A stretch of DNA of 64,000 nt from Mycobacterium sp. 050128 (lineage in GTDB: Bacteria; Actinomycetota; Actinomycetes; Mycobacteriales; Mycobacteriaceae), in assembly GCF_036409155.1 (NCBI RefSeq), contig NZ_JAZGLW010000002.1, positions 372,001 to 436,000 of the forward strand, written 5' to 3'. Numbering within the stretch: the stretch's first letter is position 1; each line of letters starts with the position of its first letter. Made by a program: the position numbers and the translations under genes. Shown in pieces: positions 40,919 through 49,409 of this stretch. The notes under the pieces were generated by a model, which worked only from the letters and a program-made list of their open reading frames with translations, made no database searches and had not been told where the DNA came from.

Positions 40919-42622
40919 GTGACTGCACACAGCGCGACGATCCCTACCGGACTTTCCGTGGCCGACACCAGCGTCGACTTGCTGGTCGTAGGGTCGGGAA
41001 CCGGGATGGCCGCGGCGCTGGCCGGCCAGGAACTCGGGTTGTCGGTGCTGGTCGTGGAGAAGGCGTCGCACATCGGCGGCTCGACAGCCCGCTCCGGTGG
41101 CGCGTTGTGGCTACCCGCGGGTCCGGTGCTGGCCGAGGCGCATGCCGGCGATACGCGGGAGCGGGCGGCGACGTACTTGGACTCGGTGGTCGCGGGTTCG
41201 GCGCCGCGGCAGCGCTCGGCGGCATTTCTGACGCATGTGGGCGGGACGGTCGAAATGCTGCGGCGGACCACTCCCCTGCGATTCTTCTGGGCGCGTGACT
41301 ATTCCGATTACCACCCCGAAGAGCCGGGTGGCAGCGCGGCGGGCCGCACCTGCGAATGCCGCCCGTTCGACACGTCGCGGCTCGGCGCCTACCGGGCCCG
41401 GTTGGAGCCGGGCTTGATGGAGGTGAGCGTCCCGGTCCCGACGACGGGTGCCGATTACCGCTGGATGAATCTGGTGGCGCGGGTGCCGCGCAAGGGAATT
41501 CCGACGTTCGCCAAGCGAATTGCGCAAGGGGTGGGCGGCCTGATGCTGGGCCGGCGGTACGCAGCGGGTGGCCAGGGCCTGGCGGCCGGATTGTTCGCGG
41601 GGGTGCTGCGGGCCGGCATCCCGGTCTGGACCGAAACGAGCTTGTTGCGCCTGGACGTCGACGGTGACCGGGTCCGCGGCGCGGTCGTGTCGCACCGCGG
41701 CCGCGAGGTGATGATCACCGCCCGGCGCGGGGTCGTGCTGGCCACCGGCGGTTTCGACCACAGCATGGACATGCGGTGGAAATTCCAGTCGGAGTCGCTG
41801 CGCCCCAACCTGAGTCTCGGTGCGGCGGCCAATACCGGCGACGGCATTCGCGCCGGACTGGAACTCGGCGGCGGCATCGATCTGATGGACCAGGCATGGT
41901 GGTTTCCCGCCGTCGCCCCGCTGCCCGGTCAGCCACCCGCGGTGATGCTGGCCGAACGGTCGCTGCCGGGCAGCCTGATCGTGAACCAGCACGGCCGCCG
42001 CTTCGCCAACGAGTCGTCGGACTACATGTCTTTCGGCCAGCGACTGCTCGAGCTGGAACGAGCCGGCAGCCCGGTCGATTCGATGTGGATCATTTTCGAC
42101 CAGCAGTACCGCAACAGCTATGTCTTTGGCGCCCAACTGTTTCCGCGGATGCGCATCCCGCAGACGTGGTACGACGCCGGCATCGCGGTAAGTGCGGACG
42201 GCTTCGCCGAGCTGGGCGCCCAAATCGGCGTGCCGGTCCCGGAGTTCACCGCGACGGTCACCGCTTTCAACGAGAACGCCGCTGCCGGTGTCGATCCCGA
42301 CTTCGGCCGGGGCCGCAGCGCCTACGACCGCTATTACGGCGACCCGACGATCGCGCCCAATCCCAACCTGCGCGCGTTGACCAAAGGACCGTTCTACGCC
42401 GTCAAGATGGTGCTCAGCGACCTGGGCACCTGCGGCGGGCTGAAAGCCGATCACCGGGCGCGGGTGCTGCGCGAGGACGGCGCGGTGATCAACGGGTTGT
42501 ACGCAATCGGCAACACTGCCGCCAACGCCTTCGGCACGACTTATCCGGGGGCGGGCGCGACGATCGCGCAGGGGTTGGTCTACGGCTACATCGCCGCACG
42601 AGACGCGGCCGGGGTCGACTAA
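40919..42622 (+). CDS. 3-ketosteroid delta1-dehydrogenase (KstD) family protein
   Basis: A 567-residue flavoprotein. It has the FAD motif LLVVGSGTGMAAALAG (about residue 21) with the following VVEKASHIGGSTARSGG, a second FAD block VVLATGGFDHS, and the C-terminal active-site motif FGTTYPGAGATIAQGLVYG, which carries the Tyr-Pro-Gly seen in KstD. The Tyr in the SDYHPE block may be another active-site residue. KstD and KshA together break ring B, and here the two genes are divergent neighbours. The start is GTG 40919. The stop overlaps the convergent PadR gene by 4 bp. Confidence 0.9.
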   Translation: MTAHSATIPTGLSVADTSVDLLVVGSGTGMAAALAGQELGLSVLVVEKASHIGGSTARSGGALWLPAGPVLAEAHAGDTRERAATYLDSVVAGSAPRQRSAAFLTHVGGTVEMLRRTTPLRFFWARDYSDYHPEEPGGSAAGRTCECRPFDTSRLGAYRARLEPGLMEVSVPVPTTGADYRWMNLVARVPRKGIPTFAKRIAQGVGGLMLGRRYAAGGQGLAAGLFAGVLRAGIPVWTETSLLRLDVDGDRVRGAVVSHRGREVMITARRGVVLATGGFDHSMDMRWKFQSESLRPNLSLGAAANTGDGIRAGLELGGGIDLMDQAWWFPAVAPLPGQPPAVMLAERSLPGSLIVNQHGRRFANESSDYMSFGQRLLELERAGSPVDSMWIIFDQQYRNSYVFGAQLFPRMRIPQTWYDAGIAVSADGFAELGAQIGVPVPEFTATVTAFNENAAAGVDPDFGRGRSAYDRYYGDPTIAPNPNLRALTKGPFYAVKMVLSDLGTCGGLKADHRARVLREDGAVINGLYAIGNTAANAFGTTYPGAGATIAQGLVYGYIAARDAAGVD

Positions 42623-43296
42623 TCGGCTTCGCGCTTGGCCTCGACCTGCTTTTCGACCTCGCGCCAATAGCCGGGCGTCGGCCGCGGTTTACCCGCACTA
42701 CCCTTCGGCGCCGTTTGCAGGATGCGGTCGGCCTCGTCGATTTCCTTCATCATGTCCAGGGCGAACTCACGCTCGGCGGCGTAATACTTGGCCGCCCAGC
42801 GCAGTGCGAGTACCGAGTAGGCCCACGCGGGTTCGGCTTCGGCCCCCTCGGCGTCCTCGACGGCCTTACGGTGCCTGGCTTCGGCGTAATCCACGTGTTC
42901 CTGCAGTAATTCCTTGAGCCGCGCGGGGTTACTCAGATGCCCGAACGTCATGCGCAGCAGCACGCTGTGTTTGAGCACCGGCGGATCCACGGGCGCGTGA
43001 TTGGTCCACTCGGTGATCGCGTCCATCCCCGCCGGGGTGATTTTGTACAACCGGCGGCTGCGGGTGCCCTCGTCGCGCTCGACACGCGAGATCACCAGGC
43101 CCAGACCCTCCAGCTTCTTCAGCTCGGTGTAGATCTGGCTGAACGACGGGCTCCAGTAATAGAGGTCGACGCTCCAGTCGATCCACTTCTTCAGGTCGTA
43201 GCCGGAGACTTCTTCTTCGTAGGACATCATGCCCAGCAGCGCCCAACTAGTCGCGGCAAGCGCCGCCTTATTCAGCTTTCCGCTGGTCTGCGCCAC
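42619..43296 (-). CDS. PadR family regulator
   Basis: A 225-residue regulator with an N-terminal winged helix (about residues 15-95, LDY-type block WSPSFSQIYTELKKLEGLGL) and a C-terminal coiled, charged dimerisation region (EHVDYAEARHRKAVEDAEG). PadR proteins repress catabolic genes and are released by phenolic ligands. The GTG start has a TAACCT -10 box six bases upstream, suggesting a leaderless mRNA. It is convergent with KstD and divergent from the LLM gene, so it may control the latter or the KshA/KstD pair. Ligand unknown. Confidence 0.9.
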   Translation of the reverse strand: MAQTSGKLNKAALAATSWALLGMMSYEEEVSGYDLKKWIDWSVDLYYWSPSFSQIYTELKKLEGLGLVISRVERDEGTRSRRLYKITPAGMDAITEWTNHAPVDPPVLKHSVLLRMTFGHLSNPARLKELLQEHVDYAEARHRKAVEDAEGAEAEPAWAYSVLALRWAAKYYAAEREFALDMMKEIDEADRILQTAPKGSAGKPRPTPGYWREVEKQVEAKREAD

Positions 43297-43302
43297 GTCG
43301 CT

Positions 43303-43308
43303 AGGTTA
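43303..43308 (-). promoter_or_regulatory. -10 box for leaderless padR-type gene
   Basis: Read on the minus strand this is TAACCT, a TANNNT hexamer six bases before the GTG start, placing transcription initiation on the start codon. It is inside GTTGTTAACC, which contains the palindrome GTTAAC; this could be part of a PadR operator. Confidence 0.4.
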
Positions 43309-43440
43309 ACAACACAGGCTGGCAGCGTGGGCGGCACTGACCGCTGGCCGGGACACCGCTGGATGACCGGTTTTGGGTGACGACGGCTGCCGAGTGGGCT
43401 TTGATTTCCCTGTCGGCCGCATTCGAGAAGGAGTTCCTGC

Positions 43441-44361
43441 GTGAAATTCGTCTTCCCTCTTCCGCATATGCTCCGCCTCAAGGCCACCATGCAGCCCTGG
43501 GAACCAGAAGTCACCGGGCCCGACCAGACCCGGATGGCCAAATGCGCCGACCGCTTGGGCTACGACATGATCGCTTTCCCGGAACACCTCGTCATTCCGG
43601 CCGAGCATGTCGAACTGTCCGGGCCGCACTATCTGCACTCGACGGTCGCCCAAGCCCATGTCGCCGGCGCCACCGAACGCATCGCGATCAATTCCTGTGT
43701 CACCGTGTTGCCGCTGCAGCACCCGATCGTCCTGGCCAAGGCATTGGCCACCGCCGACTGGATGAGTGGGGGCCGGATGATGGTGACCTTCGGAGTGGGT
43801 TGGCTGGCAAGGGAGTTCGAACTGCTCGGAGTGCCGTTTCACGAGCGGGGCCGCATCGCCGACGAGTACCTCGCCGCGATCGTCGAATTGTGGACAAGCG
43901 ACACACCGCAATTCGAGGGTCGCTACGTATCCTTCGACAACATCGCGTTCGAGCCGAAACCCGTTCAGAAACCCCACCTTCCGATCTGGATCGGTGGTGA
44001 CGCCGACGCTGCACTGCGCCGGGCGGCCCGGCATGCCTCGGGTTGGTGGGCGTTTCTGACGCCGCCTGAGCGAATTGCCGAAAGGGTGGACTACATCAAA
44101 TCTCAGCCGTGCTATGACGGTCGGCCGTTCGACGTGATGCACGGGATGGGAACCAATCGGGTCGGCGAGGCGCATGTTGTCCAGAAGGGGATCCGCGACC
44201 GGCCGGGTATGAGCGCCGAGCAGATTATCGACCGGTTGAACTGGTTTGCCGCGCAGGGCGTGACGGTCAGTGCCGTTCCCATTCCGGCGGTACGCGGGGT
44301 CGACGAATATCTCGACTACGCGCAGTGGGTGATCGAGGAGATCAAGCCGAACGTCCGCTAG
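43441..44361 (+). CDS. LLM class F420-dependent oxidoreductase
   Basis: A 306-residue luciferase-like TIM-barrel protein, with conserved blocks FPEHLVIPAEH near the N-terminus, NSCVTVLPLQHPIVLAKALAT and GVGWLAREFELLGVPFHERG. In mycobacteria this subgroup usually uses F420. It would oxidise an alcohol or hydroxylate a carbon of the pathway substrate. GTG 43441 has GAAGGAG upstream at good spacing. It is divergent from PadR and ends 164 bp before the damaged ene-reductase gene, where an LLM remnant also occurs. Confidence 0.9.
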   Translation: MKFVFPLPHMLRLKATMQPWEPEVTGPDQTRMAKCADRLGYDMIAFPEHLVIPAEHVELSGPHYLHSTVAQAHVAGATERIAINSCVTVLPLQHPIVLAKALATADWMSGGRMMVTFGVGWLAREFELLGVPFHERGRIADEYLAAIVELWTSDTPQFEGRYVSFDNIAFEPKPVQKPHLPIWIGGDADAALRRAARHASGWWAFLTPPERIAERVDYIKSQPCYDGRPFDVMHGMGTNRVGEAHVVQKGIRDRPGMSAEQIIDRLNWFAAQGVTVSAVPIPAVRGVDEYLDYAQWVIEEIKPNVR

Positions 44362-44524
44362 CTGGGTTCGATCGCTGTGGGAGTCCACACCTCCGACGCG
44401 GTAGGACACGAGTCCTAGCGGCGGCGGTATCGCGCCGACACCATGGAGTTGTCGCACGATCAACGGGCAGTTCGCACGTCCGGAGTCGTGGCGGCCAACT
44501 CCCCTACGAAAGGCGCGGAAAATC

Positions 44525-45675
44525 GTGGCTCGAAGATTCGCCGTTGCCGGTCGAGCGCAACGTCGCTACTCGTCGCACCCGGCCGCAAACGGACTACCAC
44601 CGCGGCTGCTGTGCCCGGGCCATTCTTTGCTGGCCCCAATCCAATTGGGCGCGTTGTACGCACCGAACCGGATCCTCATGGCGCCCATCACACGCACCCG
44701 CGCGGCCGACGACGGGGTGCCCACCGGGCTGATGGCCGATTACTACGCGCAGCGGGCGAGTTCGGGTTTGATCATCTCCGAAGGCAGCTTCGCTTCGGCG
44801 CGGGGGCAGGCGTACCCCAACCAGCCCGGTTTGCATACCGACGCGCAGCAAGCTGGATGGGCGCGCGTCGCCGAAGCGGTTCACGCGGCGGGCGGTCGAA
44901 TTGTATTGCAAATCATGCACTCTGGCCGGATCTCGCATCCCGACATCCTGGGCGGTAGACGGCCCGTGGCGCCGTCGGAGATCAGACCCGACGGCACGGT
45001 GCACACCGCCGCCGGGAAAAAGGCCTTCGTTGTTCCGCACGAACTCAATGCTCGCGAAATACGGTGCATCGTTTCTGATTTCGTGTCCGCAGCGCGCCGT
45101 GCCCGCGCGGCCGGCGCCGACGCAGTCGAGATCGACGCCGCCAACGGATACCTGTTGAGTCAATTTCTCACCTACGACGCGAACTATCGACGCGACCCCT
45201 ACGGCGGGTCCGCCCAGGATCGGGCGCGGCTGCCAAGCGAGGTCATCGCCGCGGTTGCCGACGCGATCGGTCCCGACCGGCTGGGGCTGCGCATCTCGCC
45301 GGGCAATCCGGAGAACGACATTCACGAACCGGACCTGGAGGCACACCTGATCCTCGCCAGGAACGCCCGCGAACTGGGGTTGGCATATCTGCACGCTCGC
45401 GTTCCACCCGAACGACCGATCTACTCGTGGCTGCGTCGCCGATGGCCAGACCGCCTGCTGCTCAATCGCAGCTTCCAGACGACGACCACCCGCGAGCGAG
45501 CCGTCGACGTTGTCACGACCGGCACGGCGGACGCCGTGACCATCGACAGCGCCTATCTGGCGAATCCGATCTGGTGCGGCGCTGGACCTACGGCGCACAA
45601 CTCAACGTGCCCCGCATGGAATTCCTCTACACCGGCGGCGCGTTGGGCTATACCGATTACCCATCGATGTCGTGA
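44525..45675 (+). pseudogene. frameshifted ene-reductase (old yellow enzyme family)
   Basis: Clear old-yellow-enzyme sequence: PIQLGALYAPNRILMAPITR, HSGRISHPDILGG, AAGADAVEIDAANGYLLSQF and YLANP. After ...YLANP at about 45568 one base seems lost: continuing in the next frame gives DLVRRWTYGAQLNVPRM and the normal end (TDYPSMS, stop at 45673-45675). In the uninterrupted frame the protein reads into unrelated sequence. The start is also unclear (the GTG at 44525 gives a 33-residue foreign leader before the family begins), so it may be decayed at both ends. Mutation versus sequence error cannot be decided here. Confidence 0.75.
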
Positions 45676-45813
45676 CGAGGCCACCGTCATCGATCGTATC
45701 GAGGAAATACGCGCCGCCGGCGTCGACGAATTCGTCGCGTACCCGTTCGGCGACGACGAACCACGGCACGAACCCGTGCCCTGTTGCGGAAGGTCACCGA
45801 CCCCACCACCTAG
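45674..45813 (+). pseudogene. C-terminal fragment of an LLM oxidoreductase
   Basis: Directly after the ene-reductase end, one frame reads DEATVIDRIEEIRAAGVDEF followed by VAYPFGDDEP, which looks like the C-terminal part of an F420 luciferase-like enzyme. A second frame then reads RALLRKVTDPTT and stops at 45811-45813. So a 3' remnant of about 45 codons survives, broken by a frameshift near 45772. It ends 4 bp before the convergent membrane protein stop. The rest of that gene is absent. Confidence 0.55.
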
Positions 45814-45817
45814 CAGG

Positions 45818-46669
45818 TCACCCGATCCGCAGACCACGCTTGCGCACCCAGAGCGCCGCCGCAATGGTTCCGGCCGCCCACACCGTCAGCGCAATGCCCA
45901 GGTGCACCATGCTTTTCGTGTCTCGGCCGAACACCGGCCAGATCAGCGCGGGTATCTGTGTCCAGAGCAGCCGATGCTCCACCCCGTTCATCGGGTCGGC
46001 GAAGTAATACAGCGCGTAGGGCAGCGTCAGCGCGACGATCCAGCCGCGGGTGCGGCGAAGGTCGCCACGCTGGCGCCATCGCCGGATCAGCGGCGCGACG
46101 CCGACCGGGTGCAGCACCGAGAATAAGTTGCCCACCCCGAGCCAGGACACGATGGGCACCGCGACCGTGGGGATCGTGATGCCCAGGCGCTGCGGGGTTT
46201 CCAGCCACAGTGTGAGCACCACCGCCGTCACCAAGGTCGGCAGCCCGACGATCACCAGCAGGGCCAAGTTCTTGATCACCAGCACCCGCCAGAACGGCAC
46301 GCCGTCGGACACGGCCTGGATGACCCGATAGTGGTCCGCGCCAAGCAGATTTGTAGTGGTGACATCGGCGAGGATCCACGACGAGAAGTAGGTGCCGACC
46401 AGGACCACCCAGTCCTGGTGGCGGCCCAGGGTCAGCGGCTGCACCGCCAACCACCCCACCGCGAAGATCACGTTCGCCACCACGCCCATCAGCCAGGTCC
46501 GGGGCGGGGTGAAGGCCCAGCGGATTTCGGCCGCAACGGCCTGCCGCAGCGGGAGCCCCAAATCCTTGGCTGCCCGTTTGGCCGCGGCGGGACGAGGTGC
46601 GGATGCCCGCACCAACGTTCGCAAGGCGGCACGCAACCGCGGGTGCATCGCCTCTTGCAATTCCGCCAT
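45818..46669 (-). CDS. hypothetical multi-pass membrane protein
   Basis: A 283-residue integral membrane protein with about six hydrophobic segments (for example WLMGVVANVIFAVGWLAV, LVIKNLALLVIVGLPTLVTA and IALTVWAAGTIAAALWV) after a basic 55-residue N-terminus. Similar ABC2-like membrane domains exist, but no ATPase lies nearby. GGGGGTTGAT before ATG 46669 supports the start; a longer frame adds 12 codons. It converges on the decayed ene-reductase/LLM region. Function unknown. Confidence 0.8.
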   Translation of the reverse strand: MAELQEAMHPRLRAALRTLVRASAPRPAAAKRAAKDLGLPLRQAVAAEIRWAFTPPRTWLMGVVANVIFAVGWLAVQPLTLGRHQDWVVLVGTYFSSWILADVTTTNLLGADHYRVIQAVSDGVPFWRVLVIKNLALLVIVGLPTLVTAVVLTLWLETPQRLGITIPTVAVPIVSWLGVGNLFSVLHPVGVAPLIRRWRQRGDLRRTRGWIVALTLPYALYYFADPMNGVEHRLLWTQIPALIWPVFGRDTKSMVHLGIALTVWAAGTIAAALWVRKRGLRIG

Positions 46670-46732
46670 ATCAACCCCCACGCGAGCGACCACCGGCTCT
46701 ACCAATGCCTTTCGCTTCGTTGACCAAACGGG

Positions 46733-47182
46733 TCACTCAGGCTTTCCGTTGATGAACCGCCGGTGCAGTTCCTCGGTGAGCACATGGATCTGGCGGGTGA
46801 GCTCGGTGTTGGTCTTCAGCTCCAGCTCCTGCGTCTGAAAGTCGTGGTCGGCCCTGACCTGTTGGAAGGCCGCCTGACGGTTTTGTCCGATCATCACGAA
46901 CGTCGACAGGAAGATCGCCTCGAGGGACACCACCAGAGTGAGAGTCGGCCATGGACTGGGTTCCACAAACGCCATCCACACGCCGAACAAGGCCGCGTGC
47001 AGCCAGACGAAATTCATCGATCCGGCAAATGCCGTGATCCGGTCCGCCAGCCGCAGTTGGACATTGGCGCTGCGCCTCTTAGCTTCCTCGAGGACAGCGG
47101 GGTGATGGATCTGTCCGCTGTGCAGCAGCCGGCGTGGGATCAATTGTGGGTTGTGTCGATGGCCGTCAGCTTGGGTCGTCAT
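46733..47182 (-). CDS. DUF1003 membrane protein
   Basis: A 149-residue protein of the DUF1003 type. It has an N-terminal charged region, then two transmembrane segments (FVWLHAALFGVWMAFV and LTLVVSLEAIFLSTFVMIG) and a helical C-terminal tail with RQAAFQQVRADHDFQTQEL. A GAAAGGAA site precedes the ATG. The function of the family is unknown. It lies 63 bp upstream of the previous membrane protein gene and may be co-transcribed. Confidence 0.85.
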   Translation of the reverse strand: MTTQADGHRHNPQLIPRRLLHSGQIHHPAVLEEAKRRSANVQLRLADRITAFAGSMNFVWLHAALFGVWMAFVEPSPWPTLTLVVSLEAIFLSTFVMIGQNRQAAFQQVRADHDFQTQELELKTNTELTRQIHVLTEELHRRFINGKPE

Positions 47183-47262
47183 GAGCCGTTCCTTTCTGCC
47201 ACGGTGATGCGCGCGCTAATGCTAGTGGCCAAATGGCCGCGCAACGGCGAAGACGTTGAGGC

Positions 47263-47982
47263 TCAGCCGGACCTCGCCGTAACGACGATCGATTCCTCGC
47301 CCGGTTGCCAGGCTTTCGTGAAGGTGCCGATGTTGACCTGTTCGTCTGGGTGGTCGGCGCCGGGGTCGTTGAGGTGGACGACCTGCTTGTCGGTGTCGAT
47401 CCCGGTGACCACAAGGTAGTGGTCGGCCTTGGTGCGCTGGTCATAGGTGTTCCAGATGACGGCGGAATTGACCCAGGCGATGGCCTTACGCCCGTCGCGC
47501 AGGTACCGCTGCAGCGCGGGCATCCCGGTCGTTTCGGGGTGTTGGGTCCAGTACATCGCGGACTTGATTCCGTAATGGTCGAGCAGCACAACCAGATCCG
47601 CCATCTCCACGCCGCCATTGCCGTTTGCGTGGCTCGGATCGGCCGAGGACGCGTAGATCGGGCCCGGATTGGTGCCCGACGGCGTGTTCTGCGCCAACGT
47701 GATCATCTGCTGTTCCGTCGGCTCGTTCCCGGTGAGCTCGCCGACCACGTCGGCCACCGACATCAGCCCGCAATTGTCCTCGAGCGACTGCGCCCGCCAA
47801 TATTTGGCCGCGGCACCCGGGTCGCCGTATACGCCCGCGCTGGCGGCCACCGACGTGACCGCCGACGACGGCGCCGATGCCGTCGTCGAATGGCAGCCTG
47901 ACACCAGTGGCACAGCGGCCGCACCGAGGTACACGGCCACCGCCACCGCGCGCACGGTGGTAACGAACCGTGAGTTGAACAT
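47263..47982 (-). CDS. C39-like peptidase-fold lipoprotein
   Basis: A 239-residue protein with a lipoprotein signal ending in lipobox VSGC (Cys30). The mature part has Cys71 in EDNCGLMSVADVVGEL, His188 in KADHYLVVTGID and Asn205/Asp206 in HLNDPGAD, the order and spacing of a C39-type papain-fold peptidase. It is probably a cell-envelope hydrolase. ATG 47982 (MFNSRF) begins the signal peptide, and the longer frame upstream gives no better start. It follows the DUF1003 gene's upstream region and is divergent from the FAD oxidoreductase. Confidence 0.85.
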   Translation of the reverse strand: MFNSRFVTTVRAVAVAVYLGAAAVPLVSGCHSTTASAPSSAVTSVAASAGVYGDPGAAAKYWRAQSLEDNCGLMSVADVVGELTGNEPTEQQMITLAQNTPSGTNPGPIYASSADPSHANGNGGVEMADLVVLLDHYGIKSAMYWTQHPETTGMPALQRYLRDGRKAIAWVNSAVIWNTYDQRTKADHYLVVTGIDTDKQVVHLNDPGADHPDEQVNIGTFTKAWQPGEESIVVTARSG

Positions 47983-48066
47983 GGTGCCGATCGGCTTAGT
48001 GAACCACCAATTCGCCTGCCTCGCCTGGGTTCCCCGCAACCGGCCACGGCGAGCCAGGTGGCATAG

Positions 48067-48080
48067 TAGAACGTGTTACA
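48067..48080. promoter_or_regulatory. KstR-type operator candidate
   Basis: TAGAACGTGTTACA matches the KstR consensus TNNAACNNGTTNNA exactly. It lies between the divergent C39-like lipoprotein (85 bp from its start) and the leader frame of the FAD oxidoreductase (60 bp). KstR represses cholesterol catabolic genes in mycobacteria, so the flavoprotein may be sterol-inducible. No KstR gene is in the window, and binding is inferred. Confidence 0.5.
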
Positions 48081-48139
48081 GTTTGCCGATTCCGGCCGGT
48101 GATTTTGTCAGCCGGGCGTTTCACGGCGAGGAGGCCCGC

Positions 48140-48214
48140 ATGGATTCCAGTGCCGGTGGCCGCGCGCGTTCGATTTCACGGAAACGCCCTGCAGCAGAAA
48201 TGAATACGCCGTAA
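48140..48214 (+). CDS. possible 24-aa leader peptide
   Basis: An ATG with a good GAGGAGG site opens a 24-codon frame (MDSSAGGRARSISRKRPAAE and so on) that ends TAATGG, so its TAA overlaps the ATG of the FAD oxidoreductase. The flavoprotein has no strong site of its own. Arg/Lys-rich leaders of this kind may couple translation, or respond to a starvation signal; no attenuator structure was recognised. Confidence 0.4.
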   Translation: MDSSAGGRARSISRKRPAAEMNTP

Positions 48215-49356
48215 TGGCGGAGCACAAGCGCGTCGTCGTGGCGGGGCTGGGTGACGTGGGCCTGTTGACCGCGATCCGGCTGGCCAAGCACGCCGACGTC
48301 GTCGGAATTTCGGCCAAGTCCGCCCTGGTAAGCGGCCAGGAACTCGGCGTCCGAATCTCCCGCCCCGGCGACTGGGCACGCGACTACTGGATTCCGTTCG
48401 ACCGGTTCCGCGGTTTGGATCGGGTGCGCACGGTGCAGGCCACGTTGACCGGCGTGGACCTGGCTTCCCGAACGGTGTTCGGCCGCGGCGGCGACGGTGC
48501 GACGATCGCCGAGGAGTTCGACGCGCTGGTGATCTCCACTGGGGTGACGAACGGCTTCTGGCGCCAACCGGCCATGGAATCGGCCGCCGAGATCGGCGCC
48601 GGGCTGCACGCCGCCCACAATCGCCTGGCCGCGGCGAGCTCGGTAATCGTCGTCGGCGGCGGGGCGGCGGCGGTCAGCAGCGCGGTCAACATGGCAACGA
48701 CCTGGCCGGACAAGCGAATTGACTTGTACTTCCCCGGCGAGGCCGCACTGGTCGGGTATCACCCCCGGACCTGGGACCGGATCCGCGGCCGGCTCACCGA
48801 ACTGGGCGTGGGCGTGCACCCCGGACACCGCGCCGTGATTTCGAACGGCGCGGCGGGCCAGGAGATCACCAGCGAACCCGTCAGCTGGACCACCGGACAA
48901 CCGCCGGCAACCGCAGACGCCGTGCTCTGGGCCATCGGCAAGGTACGACCCAACACCGATTGGCTGCCGCCCGAACTGCTCGACGAACACGGTTTCGTTC
49001 GGGTGTCACCCAAGTTGGAAGTGCCCGGCCATCGCGGCGTGTTCGCCGTCGGAGATGTCGCCGCCAGCGACCCCCTGCGCAGCTCGGCGCGTAACCGCGG
49101 AGATTCGTTGGTAGCGCACAACATCCGGGCCGAGTTCACCGGTCGACGGCTGCGCACCTATCGAACGCCGGGACGACGGTGGGGCTCATTGGTGGGAATT
49201 CAGGCCGACGGGCTGGAGGTCTTCCTGCCCACCGGCCAGGCGTTCCGGCTGCCCGCCTGGTCGGTCCAGCGCGTGGTGATGCCGGGCCTCGTCCGCTGGG
49301 GCATGTATCGCGGAGTGCGGGCGAACGACCCGCTCGGTAATCACCTGCGCGCGTGA
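48214..49356 (+). CDS. FAD/NAD(P)-dependent oxidoreductase (NDH-2/AIF-like)
   Basis: A 380-residue pyridine-nucleotide-disulfide-type flavoprotein. It has a first dinucleotide motif VVVAGLGDVGLLTAIRL (note GLGDVG rather than GxGxxG), a second IVVGGGAAAVSSAVNMATT and the FAD C-terminal block GVFAVGDVAASDPLR. This is the layout of type II NADH dehydrogenases and AIF-like enzymes. No redox-active Cys pair was seen. The ATG overlaps a leader frame stop. A KstR-like box upstream suggests a link to sterol use. Quinone or ferredoxin as acceptor is a guess. Confidence 0.87.
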   Translation: MAEHKRVVVAGLGDVGLLTAIRLAKHADVVGISAKSALVSGQELGVRISRPGDWARDYWIPFDRFRGLDRVRTVQATLTGVDLASRTVFGRGGDGATIAEEFDALVISTGVTNGFWRQPAMESAAEIGAGLHAAHNRLAAASSVIVVGGGAAAVSSAVNMATTWPDKRIDLYFPGEAALVGYHPRTWDRIRGRLTELGVGVHPGHRAVISNGAAGQEITSEPVSWTTGQPPATADAVLWAIGKVRPNTDWLPPELLDEHGFVRVSPKLEVPGHRGVFAVGDVAASDPLRSSARNRGDSLVAHNIRAEFTGRRLRTYRTPGRRWGSLVGIQADGLEVFLPTGQAFRLPAWSVQRVVMPGLVRWGMYRGVRANDPLGNHLRA

Positions 49357-49409
49357 AAGTCTGACCGCGGCGGGTATTGTTCGACCTGGTTGTATGCCAC
49401 GATGATCGC

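Noticed and set aside
42485..42505. AACGGGTT inside the KstD-like gene as a KstR site
   Set aside because: The outer bases do not match the consensus and it lies inside coding sequence.
45676..46126. Continuation of the ene-reductase frame as a C-terminal fusion domain
   Set aside because: The normal end is readable in another frame, and the extension overlaps the membrane protein on the other strand.
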